The notes under the pieces are model-generated. The model did not search any database, was not told the DNA's origin, and was given only the letters and a program-made list of their open reading frames with translations. Of a stretch of 64,000 nt of DNA, positions 9,631-18,126 are shown piece by piece; position 1 is the first letter of the stretch, and each line of letters begins with the position of its first letter. The stretch is from Roseimaritima multifibrata (lineage in GTDB: Bacteria; Planctomycetota; Planctomycetia; Pirellulales; Pirellulaceae): NCBI RefSeq assembly GCF_007741495.1, contig NZ_CP036262.1, forward strand, positions 4,836,001 to 4,900,000, given 5' to 3'. The position numbers and the translations under genes were made by a program.

Positions 9631-9836
9631 CGTCCGAAATCGTCCAATCCGCACGGATTGAAGACGACGGACGGCTTCGGTGTGGCAACAGGTAATCTAA
9701 AGAAAGGCAGAACAATGAGAAATCACTTCCCCTCCGCGACGCTGATACTCTCGTCCGGTCTATGCCTAATGCTTGTTGCCGCATGGCAGGTTGGCGCTGC
9801 GGGCGCTGATCGCGAACCGGACTGGGTCGCGCCGAT

Positions 9837-9844
9837 GAAACAGG
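9837..9844. repeat. Target-site duplication, left copy (GAAACAGG)
   Basis: The same eight bases recur at 11294-11301 on the other side of the insertion sequence. Eight bases is within the range typical of IS256-family elements. Confidence 0.85.
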
Positions 9845-9925
9845 GGGGATGTCCGATTTGTTGTTGAAACTCTTGATGGTCTCTCGGGTAAAACGTAGGT
9901 GGTTGTGTCTGAGCTTGCAAGAAGA

Positions 9926-9970
9926 TTCCCCCATCCCAGCTTCGCCGTAGGCGAAGCTGGGATGGGGGAA
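9926..9970 (-). terminator. Perfect 21-bp hairpin downstream of the transposase gene
   Basis: Arms 9926-9946 and 9950-9970 are exactly complementary with a 3-base loop (gta). It begins six bases beyond the transposase stop, so it may terminate that transcript or insulate it, although no long T-run follows on the minus strand. Confidence 0.55.
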
Positions 9971-9975
9971 AGACG

Positions 9976-11184
9976 TTAGGCAGGCGGTACCTCCGGTCGC
10001 CCCAGGGCCGCGACAAGCAAGGGAAGTGATGTGTGACCGGTGATCCGGCGAAACCCTTTCTCGGCCTCCAGCAACGCATACGAAAGCCACCGACTTGCTT
10101 GATCGGTTTCGGCGCGAAAACGCGTCACACGCCCCAGTCTGCGACGCGTGTTTAAGAATGAGTTCTCAATCGCGTTAGTGCTCAAAAGTGAACGGTGAAG
10201 CGTGTTGGGGACGTTCAAGCGATGCAAAGCCAGCAGGTCATCACCGGCTTCGTGCAGACTCCGATACGCCTCGGCGTTTATCGGTTCCAAGAACGTTTTG
10301 AGCTCGCCGAAGATTTCCTCGGCAGCTTCGATTCCCTGAACGCGGCGAAGGCGAGTGAATAGACGCGATAGTTCGCCCCAATGACGCTTGGAAAGTTTTC
10401 CTTTGATATTACGTTCTTTGTGAACCAAACAACGCTGGATGACAGCGTCAGAAAAGAACTCAACCACCGCACCGCGAAGAGCATCGCTGCCATCGAGAAC
10501 CACGTACAAGCGGTGGTCGCATGTGAAGCCGCGATTGACGATTCGGGTCATCAGTTCACGCGAAACTTCCAGGTTTTCACTACTGCCCAACGCAAAGTCC
10601 AAGACGTGTTTACGGCCTCCGCTGTCGATCCCCAGTGCCACTACGGCAGTCTGATCTTTGCTCAAATGGATGCCGTCAAGCATCAACGCACACCAGGTGA
10701 TCGAGCTCAGGTCCTTCCCTCGCATCTGCTCAATCAACTTGTTGCCAGCGTCCTTCCAAAGTCGCGAAACGTTGGATTTTTTGACACCGGGAGAATTCGG
10801 CTTTAGCTCTTCGATACCGCGAGAAGTGACCCCCGAAACGATCGCTTGTACGATCTGTGCCTGTAACTGTTGGGGATCTTTGGCGACACGGTAGGTGCTT
10901 AGTTCAACTTCATGACTGGAGCCGTTACTGAACTTCTGACGCACTCGCGGCCGGACAACTTCTTCGCGTTCGCCCTCGTACAGCACACGCCCTGAGCTTG
11001 AGCCGGCACGATAGACATCGCTGGACGTGGGATCGTGCTTGGGACCGCACAGCTCCGTTACTTCTGCGGCCATGACTTCACTGATCATTTCCCGCACGTG
11101 ACCTCTCAGGAAATTGCGAAAGATCTGTCCGGTTTCAGAAGCTGAAACTTGCCCCAGTGATTCTAAAAGACTAACTTCATTCAT
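9976..11184 (-). CDS. IS256-family (Mutator-type) transposase
   Basis: The 402-residue DDE transposase has catalytic acids in MLDGIHL (about D170), VLDGSDAL (about D231) and NAIENSFLNTRRRLG (about E340). The IS256-family Cys-His signature QRCLVHKERN follows the second Asp. The N-terminal region contains GPKHDPTSSDVYRAG, similar to the zinc/DNA-binding part of the family. Family enzymes move by a copy-out route and usually leave 8-9 bp duplications, which fits this site. I chose ATG at 11182-11184 (MNEVSLLESLG); the frame remains open to 11277 but that extension runs almost to the element end. The gene is complete and not visibly damaged, so the element may be active. Confidence 0.92.
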   Translation of the reverse strand: MNEVSLLESLGQVSASETGQIFRNFLRGHVREMISEVMAAEVTELCGPKHDPTSSDVYRAGSSSGRVLYEGEREEVVRPRVRQKFSNGSSHEVELSTYRVAKDPQQLQAQIVQAIVSGVTSRGIEELKPNSPGVKKSNVSRLWKDAGNKLIEQMRGKDLSSITWCALMLDGIHLSKDQTAVVALGIDSGGRKHVLDFALGSSENLEVSRELMTRIVNRGFTCDHRLYVVLDGSDALRGAVVEFFSDAVIQRCLVHKERNIKGKLSKRHWGELSRLFTRLRRVQGIEAAEEIFGELKTFLEPINAEAYRSLHEAGDDLLALHRLNVPNTLHRSLLSTNAIENSFLNTRRRLGRVTRFRAETDQASRWLSYALLEAEKGFRRITGHTSLPLLVAALGRPEVPPA

Positions 11185-12029
11185 GATGGTCTCCCCGTCG
11201 GTTGCTGCCGACGAAAATTGGAAAGTTGTGGAGAGCAGAGTCTGCTCTCCGGGAGACCATCTTTCAACTTTCAACAATTATTTGGACGCTTCCGAAACAG
11301 GTCCACTCGAAGTATCGAGGAGAGCGGGGCGTGCTGGCTCAGTTTGGCGATTCAATCACCGATTCGCGCGCGTTTTGGTTCAGTCTCCGCTACAAGAGGA
11401 ATAACGCGCCGCCGGAAATGGTCAAGGCATTCGATCTAGTCAGCTCGCACATGATCGAGGATTGCTGGGACCGCAAAGGTCCGGAGAACGGCAACCAGGG
11501 TGGCAAGACGATTCGCTGGGCCGATCAGAATTTATCGAAATGGCTGATGCGACTGAATCCCGAAGTCGCCATCGTCATGTTCGGCACCAACGATTTGAAC
11601 TCAGTCCCCGGCACTGAATACGAAAAGAAAATGCGCCTTGTTGTGCAGCGATGCCTCGACAACGGGACCATCGTGATTCTCACGACGATCCCTCCGCGTC
11701 ACGGTTTCACCGAAGAAGCGGCAGAGTTTTCCAAAATCATTCGTTCCATCGCGCGCGACCTCGAAGTTCCGCTCATCGACTACCACGCAGAAATCCTCCA
11801 GCGCCGTCCAGAAGACTGGGACGGTGCACTCGACAAATTCAAAGACTATCAGGGCTACAACGTTCCGACCTTGATCGCTCGCGATGGTGTGCACCCGTCC
11901 GCACCCGAACAGTACCGAGGCGACTACTCCGCCGAATCGCTGACCCGCAACGGCTTCGAACTGCGGAATTATCTCACACTCTTGAAGTATGGCGAAGTGA
12001 TTGACCAAGTGTTGACTGCGCAGAAATAA

Positions 12030-12387
12030 GCCGAGAGAAAAGCGGCCACGCGGGAGAAAAGGGGTCAGGAGCATATAATGCGAATAAGTTATTTACCTCG
12101 CCGAGATTTGTGGCCGCGTCGCGGTCTCTGCATTAGCTTGAACTACTTCGGTCGTCGCTTGAGCACCCTGGACTCGTAGCGGTCAGGACGTTTACGAACG
12201 ACGTATTGCATGCGAACGCTTGCAAATTACCTCGATCACCTAATTCGAAGCTAACTTGAAGACAGCTTCAAAGCAGCAGCAAACGGACATCTGGCAGCTA
12301 ACCCGGAAGGACTGGGGTGGCTGATCCACCATATACTCTATGCTGCCGCTTTATTTTTCATTACGGCATCCACAATCGAGGTTTCTC
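12030..12387. other. Non-coding stretch before the peroxiredoxin gene
   Basis: No gene is supported here. A TATAAT-like hexamer occurs at about 12074-12079 without a convincing -35 partner. The peroxiredoxin promoter should lie in this stretch. Confidence 0.4.
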
Positions 12388-13038
12388 ATGACTACTTTAC
12401 GCGATCAAACCAATGCACAGTTCGCTAAACTGATGCAATCGAAACCTGCATTTGCCAACCTAATTGAGTCATTACTGGCTAAAGCTCGCGATTTCGGAGA
12501 TGGCAAGGATGCGATTGCAGTGGGGCAACCCGCTCCAAATTTTGATCTACCAAATGCCATAGGTGAATCGGTCGAATTGTCGGCTTTGCTCGCCGGCGGC
12601 CCAGTGGTGCTAATGTTCTATCGAGGCAGTTGGTGTCCTTACTGCAACCTGCAGCTCCGTGCGATGCAAGCTCGCTTGGCTGACATCGAAAAACTTGGCG
12701 GACAGCTGGTTGCGGTGAGTCCTGAGATTCCCGACGAATCCCTATCGTTAACCGAAAGGGCGGAACTAAAGTTCACGGTACTTTCAGACAAAGACGCGCT
12801 GATTGCTGCACAGTACGGAGTCGCTTGGAAAGTCCCCGAACCAATTCTCGACCACATGCGCAACGACCGTGGTCTGGACCTAGCCAAGATCAATGATGGC
12901 AATGCTACCGTGCTACCGATCCCGGCGACTTTTGTCATTTCAGCGGATGGCATCGTGACATGGCAATATGTCAACGTCGATTATCGTCATCGCGCGGAAC
13001 CGGATGACGTTATCGCAGCACTTCTCGCGTTGAAGTAA
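12388..13038 (+). CDS. Peroxiredoxin-like (AhpC/TSA, redoxin) protein
   Basis: The 216-residue thioredoxin-fold protein has the motif FYRGSWCPYCNLQLRAM with Cys83 and Cys86. An N-terminal helical extension precedes the redoxin core, which begins about GQPAPNFDLPNA. Such proteins reduce peroxides or act as thiol-disulfide reductants in the cytoplasm; no signal peptide is present. The adjacent CxxC pair suggests an intramolecular disulfide during the cycle. I chose ATG at 12388 (MTTLRDQ), preceded by cgaggt, over the upstream in-frame ATG at 12340. It stands alone on its strand, facing the large cytochrome gene, with a shared hairpin terminator between them. Confidence 0.85.
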   Translation: MTTLRDQTNAQFAKLMQSKPAFANLIESLLAKARDFGDGKDAIAVGQPAPNFDLPNAIGESVELSALLAGGPVVLMFYRGSWCPYCNLQLRAMQARLADIEKLGGQLVAVSPEIPDESLSLTERAELKFTVLSDKDALIAAQYGVAWKVPEPILDHMRNDRGLDLAKINDGNATVLPIPATFVISADGIVTWQYVNVDYRHRAEPDDVIAALLALK

Positions 13039-13301
13039 TGGCTCCACAGCTCCGACAGCTTTTGCTGGACGAGCAGCACTCCCTAACGGGAGAGCAACGC
13101 TTTGGGCACGGCTTTTCCTCCTGGGCGGCATCGATAACTTGGAGGGGTGCGTATGACAGCCGGTTCCCGACGTGCAACCGGGGTCCGAATTCGATCACCA
13201 GGCACCTCCACGCAGGAGAAAAAGGACCACCATGGATCCTTTCCCTCCAGCCAAGAATCTCGCCAGCGGTGACCTAAACAGCGGTTCGCTTGGCGCATAA
13301 A

Positions 13302-13331
13302 ATCGGCGTGGGAATTTCTTCCCACGCCGAT
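13302..13331. terminator. Bidirectional hairpin between convergent genes
   Basis: Arms ATCGGCGTGGGAA and TTCCCACGCCGAT are perfect 13-base complements around a TTTC loop. It lies between the peroxiredoxin stop (13038) and the stop of the convergent dehydrogenase gene (13362), about 30 bases from the latter. No long T-run is present. Confidence 0.65.
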
Positions 13332-13361
13332 CGAGATGTCAACGATGAACTCTCAAAACGC

Positions 13362-16300
13362 CTATTTGCGTTTTCGAGTTTCGATGATGTACTTCATCAG
13401 GTCATCGAATTCCTTGCGGTTCTTCATCTGCCGAGCCAGATTAGCGGGCATCAGCGAGATCTTGGACTCACTGACATCCTCAATCGTATCTTGAGGAATC
13501 GTAATCGGGTTGGGTTCCGCTAGGTTTCGCAAGACGATCTCTTTGTCGTTCTCCGAAATCCGAACGCCTGTCTGCAGTTTGCCGTCGTCGGTCAACACAC
13601 TGACTTGGGCAAATTCTTTGTCGATCGCGTTGGAAGGACGCAAGATGGCGTCGACCAATTGTTCGGGCGACAACTTGGTAGGAACTTTCGACAAATCAGG
13701 ACCAAGGCGAGCCGCACCGGAAGGTGGATCGTGACACGCGAAACAGGCGGCCGAGGACTGATAGAACAACTTCTTGCCACGATGGGCGTTTCCGCGATCG
13801 ATGGCAACTTTGGCTAGTTCAGCCAATGGCGTGTTAAGCAGTTCTTCTTCCAGTTTCTCATTGGAGAACTCTTCGCCGACAGCTCCTGAATTGTTTGCTG
13901 CATAAGCGGCATCCATCGGATGTTCGGCAAGCAAATCTTCTGGTGTCCAGAAGGTCGTGCGATCAATGGTCTCGTCACGTACCCGCTTAACGCTGGCAGC
14001 GCTAACGGGGGCTGCTTCATTTCCCCAGGTATTGCGAACGAACGTTAGCACGGCGGCCAATTCTTCGTCTTTCAACAACGATCGGAAAGCGGTCATCGGG
14101 GGTACCCCGCGACTTGGATCAAACGTTTTTCCGTTGACAACCATTTTGCCCCACACACCGTGCAGGGTCATCTTGATCAAACGATCCTCGCTGCCGGTTA
14201 CCCAAGGGCTGGCGACAAGCGACGGATAGACGTTGGGGCTGCCTTTACCGTGTGCCAGGTGACAGGTCGCACAATGGGATTCACGCTGAAAGACTTCGGC
14301 GCCCAATTTGTAGGCCTTGCGGTCTTCAGCGCTCAATCGTTTCGGCGGATCAAATTTGACGAATTCGACTTCCGCTGGGGCGGCAAACCCGCTGGCGCCG
14401 GTGGCGTCGACGTTGTGCCAGAAATGCTGCACGGTCTTCGCTGCGACAACCGCATGCTTGACATCGGATCCCAAAAGGGCGTTCAACAATTCTTCGTTTT
14501 GAACGCCATGCTGTTGGTGCATCCAGAGGGCTTCCAGAAGGTGATGGGCTTCGGTTTCATCATTGGGATCGAAGCCTTCCATCCACTTCTGTGTAGCCGC
14601 GATAACCTGGTCGGAATCGCGTCCACTCAATTCGACACGCGTGCGATGACGAACTCCGTCGACGGGGTGTTTCAGGTTTTCAAGCAACGCCTCGATTGGC
14701 TGCCCGTCGATCTTCACGGGCTCTTGAAGAGGCCGATCTTTTACGGTCAGCCGGAAGATACGACCATGTTTATGGTCGCGGTTAGGGTCGCGGATATTGT
14801 GCTGCATATGACCGATGATGGCGTTGTGCCAGTCGGCGACGTACAACGCACCATCTTCACCGATGATCGCATCGGTTGGGCGGAAATTTCGGTCTTCGCT
14901 ATTCAGCAATTCGATCCCTGGGGTTCCCCAGACATGACCGAATTCGCGGTCCTTGCCGTTGCCTTCACGGTCCAAGGAGTACTGTTTAATTCCCAAGAAC
15001 CCGATCGTATTGCAGATCAAGAAATCATTTTGCAGCTCTTCAGGGAAGTGAGCCGATGACATGATTTCGTCCGCAGCGACGGGTCGAAATTCCTTGGTCA
15101 GCAAGGTATGCATTTTGAATCCCTTGCCTTCGGGACGCACCTGGAACGATTTGCCACCTGTACCGTCATTCGCATAACAGTATCCCCAGCGGTCAAAACT
15201 GGTGCCGTGAGGGTTCGGCGAATTGCCTGCGTGCGGTGTGATCGCGAAGGTGCGAGGGTCAAACCGGTACATCCCCGAAGCACCGATGGTCAGGTTCTGC
15301 TTCCACGGCGTTTCATGGTTATGGACCAAGAAGATTCCGCTTTGCCAATAGATCCCACCGTCGGGTCCGTAGATCAAATTGTTCGCAGCATGATGCGTGT
15401 CCGCGGTTCCCAGTCCCTGAAGGATCGGGTAGCGAACATCCGCAACATCGTCTCCGTCGGTATCTTTCAGGAACAACAGGTCAGGCCCTGAGGTGACAAT
15501 GACTCCGCCACCCCAGAATTCAAAACCCAATGGGTTGTGGACATGCGCGAAGATTTTGCGAGTGTCGGCTTTGCCGTCCTTATCGGTATCCTCAAAAATC
15601 ATGAGGGTATCGTTCATTTCTTTGCCGGGTTCCCACTTGGGATAGGTGTTCCAGCTTGCGGCCCACAGGCGGCCTTTGGAATCGACTTGCATCTGCACAG
15701 GGTTGGCTAGATCGGGAAACTGCACTTCCGATGCAAACAGATTCAGTTCGTAGCCCTCGGGAACCTTGATCAGTGCCATCGATTCTTCGGGGCTTAGATA
15801 ATCGACGCTTCCTTCTTTTGCCGCACTCGAGCTTTTACTACCGCCGCCAACGTTGGAGATAACCTTCACCGGTGGAGGAACATTGCTGTCGTCGATCGTG
15901 TAAGGTTTTCCAGCGACAGCCGCCCAGATCGCTTCATCGCGATTAGCGGTCATCACATCCAACATCACCAGTTCATGCTTCAGCACATCTGCGTTGCTCT
16001 GGCCGTCGACAAAGGTCAACGTCGAACGTCCACCCCAGATATCGTTTCCATCGGTCGCGTGGTAGCGATTGTGCCAATGCCAATTTTTGTCTTTGACTGC
16101 AGCATAGATATCTGCCGTTTTTTCACCGCCCGTTGGTTCTTTGCCCAGCAGGGCTTTCGCGATGATTCCAGATAGTTTCTGGTATCCATCCGCGTTCAAG
16201 TGGATTCCATTAATCGTGAATCGTTGGGAGCTGGACTGAAACAACTGCATGGTTGGGGAGTAGAGGTCAACGAACGTGGCCCCTGTTTCTTCCGCTGCCG

Positions 16301-16844
16301 CACGCGTGGCGGCGGTGATCGCCGCCAGATTGATATTCAGTTGGTTGCCATCGGGAAGATGCCGATCACCGGTATTCTCGTAGGCGATGGGGCTGAACAA
16401 AACGAATCGAAGGTCCTCTCCCTTTTCCTTACGCAGGTCCGTGTAACGTCTGACCAACTGAACCAATTCGGCTCGATAGGCATCCGCTTTTTCGGGACCG
16501 GCGAATGATTCGTTGTATCCATAAAACGCAAAGACAACGTCTGGCGCCACATGCTGAAGGTATTCCCCATCGTTGGTGAACCCTTTATTTCGCGGGCGTT
16601 TGTTCACCATGTCTCCGGAAAAACTCATATTCCGAAATCGAACGTTCTTCCCCTGCAATTCGGCTTGCAACACCGTTTCGACCCACGGGTCGTGTTGCAT
16701 GCGATCGGCAAGGCCGTTGCCGTAAATGGCAACCACGTCGTTCGCTTTAAACTCGAAAGGTTCGTCCGCCGCTGCCGGCGGAATTCCCCAGACGAGTGGC
16801 ATCAAGCCAATCGCTAATAGTACAGCCAGGTGTTTCTTTAACAT
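13362..16844 (-). CDS. SGNH-like / PVC-type dehydrogenase / cytochrome c fusion protein
   Basis: The 1160-residue exported protein begins with a signal peptide ([20 protein letters not shown]..). An SGNH-like domain follows (about 30-245). The PVC-type membrane-bound dehydrogenase beta-propeller spans about 360-740 ([48 protein letters not shown]). After it come a helical HEAT-like stretch and two haem sites: CATCH (about 858-862) and CFACH (about 1034-1038). The C-terminal domain is the kind found with planctomycete haem-binding proteins ([22 protein letters not shown]). It probably oxidises a sugar-type substrate in the periplasm and passes electrons to haem. In the SGNH part the usual GDS block reads YGNGL and the usual DxxH reads NGIH, so that domain may not be catalytic. 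Start ATG at 16842-16844 was chosen for the signal peptide; the frame is open to 16976. Confidence 0.85.
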   Translation of the reverse strand: MLKKHLAVLLAIGLMPLVWGIPPAAADEPFEFKANDVVAIYGNGLADRMQHDPWVETVLQAELQGKNVRFRNMSFSGDMVNKRPRNKGFTNDGEYLQHVAPDVVFAFYGYNESFAGPEKADAYRAELVQLVRRYTDLRKEKGEDLRFVLFSPIAYENTGDRHLPDGNQLNINLAAITAATRAAAEETGATFVDLYSPTMQLFQSSSQRFTINGIHLNADGYQKLSGIIAKALLGKEPTGGEKTADIYAAVKDKNWHWHNRYHATDGNDIWGGRSTLTFVDGQSNADVLKHELVMLDVMTANRDEAIWAAVAGKPYTIDDSNVPPPVKVISNVGGGSKSSSAAKEGSVDYLSPEESMALIKVPEGYELNLFASEVQFPDLANPVQMQVDSKGRLWAASWNTYPKWEPGKEMNDTLMIFEDTDKDGKADTRKIFAHVHNPLGFEFWGGGVIVTSGPDLLFLKDTDGDDVADVRYPILQGLGTADTHHAANNLIYGPDGGIYWQSGIFLVHNHETPWKQNLTIGASGMYRFDPRTFAITPHAGNSPNPHGTSFDRWGYCYANDGTGGKSFQVRPEGKGFKMHTLLTKEFRPVAADEIMSSAHFPEELQNDFLICNTIGFLGIKQYSLDREGNGKDREFGHVWGTPGIELLNSEDRNFRPTDAIIGEDGALYVADWHNAIIGHMQHNIRDPNRDHKHGRIFRLTVKDRPLQEPVKIDGQPIEALLENLKHPVDGVRHRTRVELSGRDSDQVIAATQKWMEGFDPNDETEAHHLLEALWMHQQHGVQNEELLNALLGSDVKHAVVAAKTVQHFWHNVDATGASGFAAPAEVEFVKFDPPKRLSAEDRKAYKLGAEVFQRESHCATCHLAHGKGSPNVYPSLVASPWVTGSEDRLIKMTLHGVWGKMVVNGKTFDPSRGVPPMTAFRSLLKDEELAAVLTFVRNTWGNEAAPVSAASVKRVRDETIDRTTFWTPEDLLAEHPMDAAYAANNSGAVGEEFSNEKLEEELLNTPLAELAKVAIDRGNAHRGKKLFYQSSAACFACHDPPSGAARLGPDLSKVPTKLSPEQLVDAILRPSNAIDKEFAQVSVLTDDGKLQTGVRISENDKEIVLRNLAEPNPITIPQDTIEDVSESKISLMPANLARQMKNRKEFDDLMKYIIETRKRK

Positions 16845-17227
16845 TGCAAGGAAATCGTGGTTAGTGTTGGTGGAGTGATTCAATCGTTGCCGCAAATAGG
16901 CCGTCTCGTGACGAATGCCACTTGCGAAACCAGCAGCAAATAGACCAGCAATGGTAAGGGGGGCGAGCCGTCCCAAACATCCGCTAGCCGGCGCGTCAAC
17001 GCCCTCAAGAAGAGACCTCAGCCCCCCAATTTAGCAGCCTGGACTCTTTCCAGGGCAACCGACAGACCGATGGTCTTCATGGGCGTCCGTTACCGATTCT
17101 AATCGATCCGGTCGGCGGGCTCAAAAATTCGTCGAATTTCGGGGCAAGAATAGACCGCAAATACCCCGAATCGACCGCCCTGAGGCCCCCTTAGCACGAC
17201 AAGCCCCCTGAGGGACGTAAAGTTAAT

Positions 17228-18109
17228 GCCGTAGCTCCGCCTCTCCGAGGCGGAGAGCCTGGTACGCACGAGTCTCGGAGAGACTCGCCTACGTGCGATT
17301 CCACTCAGCAGGAACCACCGTCTGGCGACAGGAGCTAACGCATTGCCGTAGCTCCGCCTCTCCGAGGCGGAGAACTTGGTACGCACGAGTCTCGGAGAGA
17401 CTCGCCTACGTGCGATTCCCCCCAGCAGGAACCACCGTCTGGCGACAGTAGCTACAGCATTGCCGTAGCTACGCCTCTCCGAGGCGGAGAACTTGACGAG
17501 CACGAGTCTCGGAAAGACTCGCCTACGTGCGATTCCACCCAGCAGGAATCACCGTCTGGCGATGGTAGCTACGGCAATGCCGTAGCTCCGCCTCTCCGAG
17601 GCGGAGAGCCTGGTACGCACGAGTCTCGGAGAGACTCGCCTACGTGCGATTCCACCCAGCAGAAACCACCGTCTGGCGACGACAACTACGGCATTGCCGT
17701 AGCTCCGCCTCTCGGGTTGTGCGATAAATAAGTAGTGAGTGTGGCAGGGAGAAAAGGCCCCATGCCAGCTTGCCTGGCATGAAGCCAAGATTTGAAATTA
17801 GTTCGCATGGCTCTAGAAAAACGCTTCCCGTTCGGATTGCCGCTTTCAGCGGCAATCCGAACGGGATGCGAAAACCGTGGGGACAACCACCTCTAATTTC
17901 AAATCTTGCGTTCCTGTCGGGTAAACCGACGAGGGGACGTGGCGCTTGGATGTCTGGGCAGGTGCCAGCTGCTGTCAAACCGTCAACTTATATATCGCAC
18001 ATCCCCCGAGGCGGAGAACTTGGTAAGCACGAGTCTCGGAGAGACTCGCCTACGTGCGATTCCACTCAGCAGGAATCACCGTCTGGCGACGACAGCTAAC
18101 GCAGTCACT
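17228..18109. repeat. Hairpin-repeat array 2 (exact 117-bp period, interrupted by a foldback element)
   Basis: Four consecutive units start at 17228, 17345, 17462 and 17579, each exactly 117 bp. A fifth starts at 17696, is cut by the element at 17719-18000, and resumes at about 18003-18109. Each unit has a hairpin with arms CTCCGCCTC/GAGGCGGAG (first copy 17235-17255) and a second with arms CGAGTCTC/GAGACTCG (first copy 17269-17287). The ACGTGCGAT word follows, then a spacer containing GGAACCACCGTCTGGCGAC. Units differ from each other at only a few positions. The hairpin modules match the array at 928-1606 in opposite orientation, but the spacer is unrelated. Confidence 0.88.
17719..18000. 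mobile_element. MITE-like foldback element, copy 2
   Basis: A 282-bp homologue of the element at 1291-1577, in the same orientation on the plus strand. The terminal inverted repeat is 15 bp with one mismatch (17719-17733 and 17986-18000). The central stem (17822-17844 with 17848-17870) shows one compensatory change relative to copy 1 (A-T at 1404/1438 becomes C-G at 17829/17863) and one mismatch (17825/17867). It interrupts the loop of the CTCCGCCTC/GAGGCGGAG hairpin in the fifth unit of the array. No coding capacity is evident. Confidence 0.75.
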
Positions 18110-18126
18110 AAACTCGATCCGCTCTC

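Larger units (their letters stand above)
9845..11293. mobile_element. IS256-family insertion sequence
   Basis: A 1449-bp element bounded by GAAACAGG duplications. Its ends form an imperfect inverted repeat: 17 of the first 25 bases match, with shared GTCC and TTGTTGAAA, and both ends also carry GATGGTCTC further in. It carries one intact minus-strand transposase gene, a perfect 21-bp hairpin just after that gene, and a perfect 10-bp palindrome upstream of it (11230-11250). The duplication and intact transposase suggest a fairly recent insertion. Confidence 0.9.
9715..12029 (+). pseudogene. SGNH/GDSL hydrolase gene split by an IS256-family element
   Basis: The 5' part (9715-9844) encodes a signal peptide (MRNHFPSATLILSSGLCLML..) and a short mature stretch. 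The 3' part (11302-12029) encodes the rest. Removing 9845-11293 and one copy of the GAAACAGG duplication joins codon ..MKQ directly to VHSKYRGERG in the same frame, giving an intact protein of about 285 residues. The reconstructed enzyme has GDSIT (Ser nucleophile block), FGTND (oxyanion block) and DGVHPS (Asp/His block), so it was a complete secreted SGNH esterase. In the interrupted state the 5' frame runs only to a TGA at 9865-9867. The 3' part could be translated only from within the insertion and would lack a signal peptide. Confidence 0.85.

Noticed and set aside
8449-9654. 401-residue minus-strand open frame opposite the transglutaminase-like gene
   Set aside because: It is antisense to a gene with a signal peptide and conserved residues, and its own translation has no family features.
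12061-12090. TATAAT promoter near the peroxiredoxin gene
   Set aside because: No -35 hexamer lies at the right distance and the gap to the gene is about 300 bases.
14160-15059. 299-residue plus-strand open frame opposite the PVC-type dehydrogenase
   Set aside because: It is antisense to a strongly supported gene with clear domains and has no recognisable features.
17228-18109. CRISPR array
   Set aside because: The spacing is regular but the spacers are identical within the array, the unit is 117 bp and no cas gene is present.
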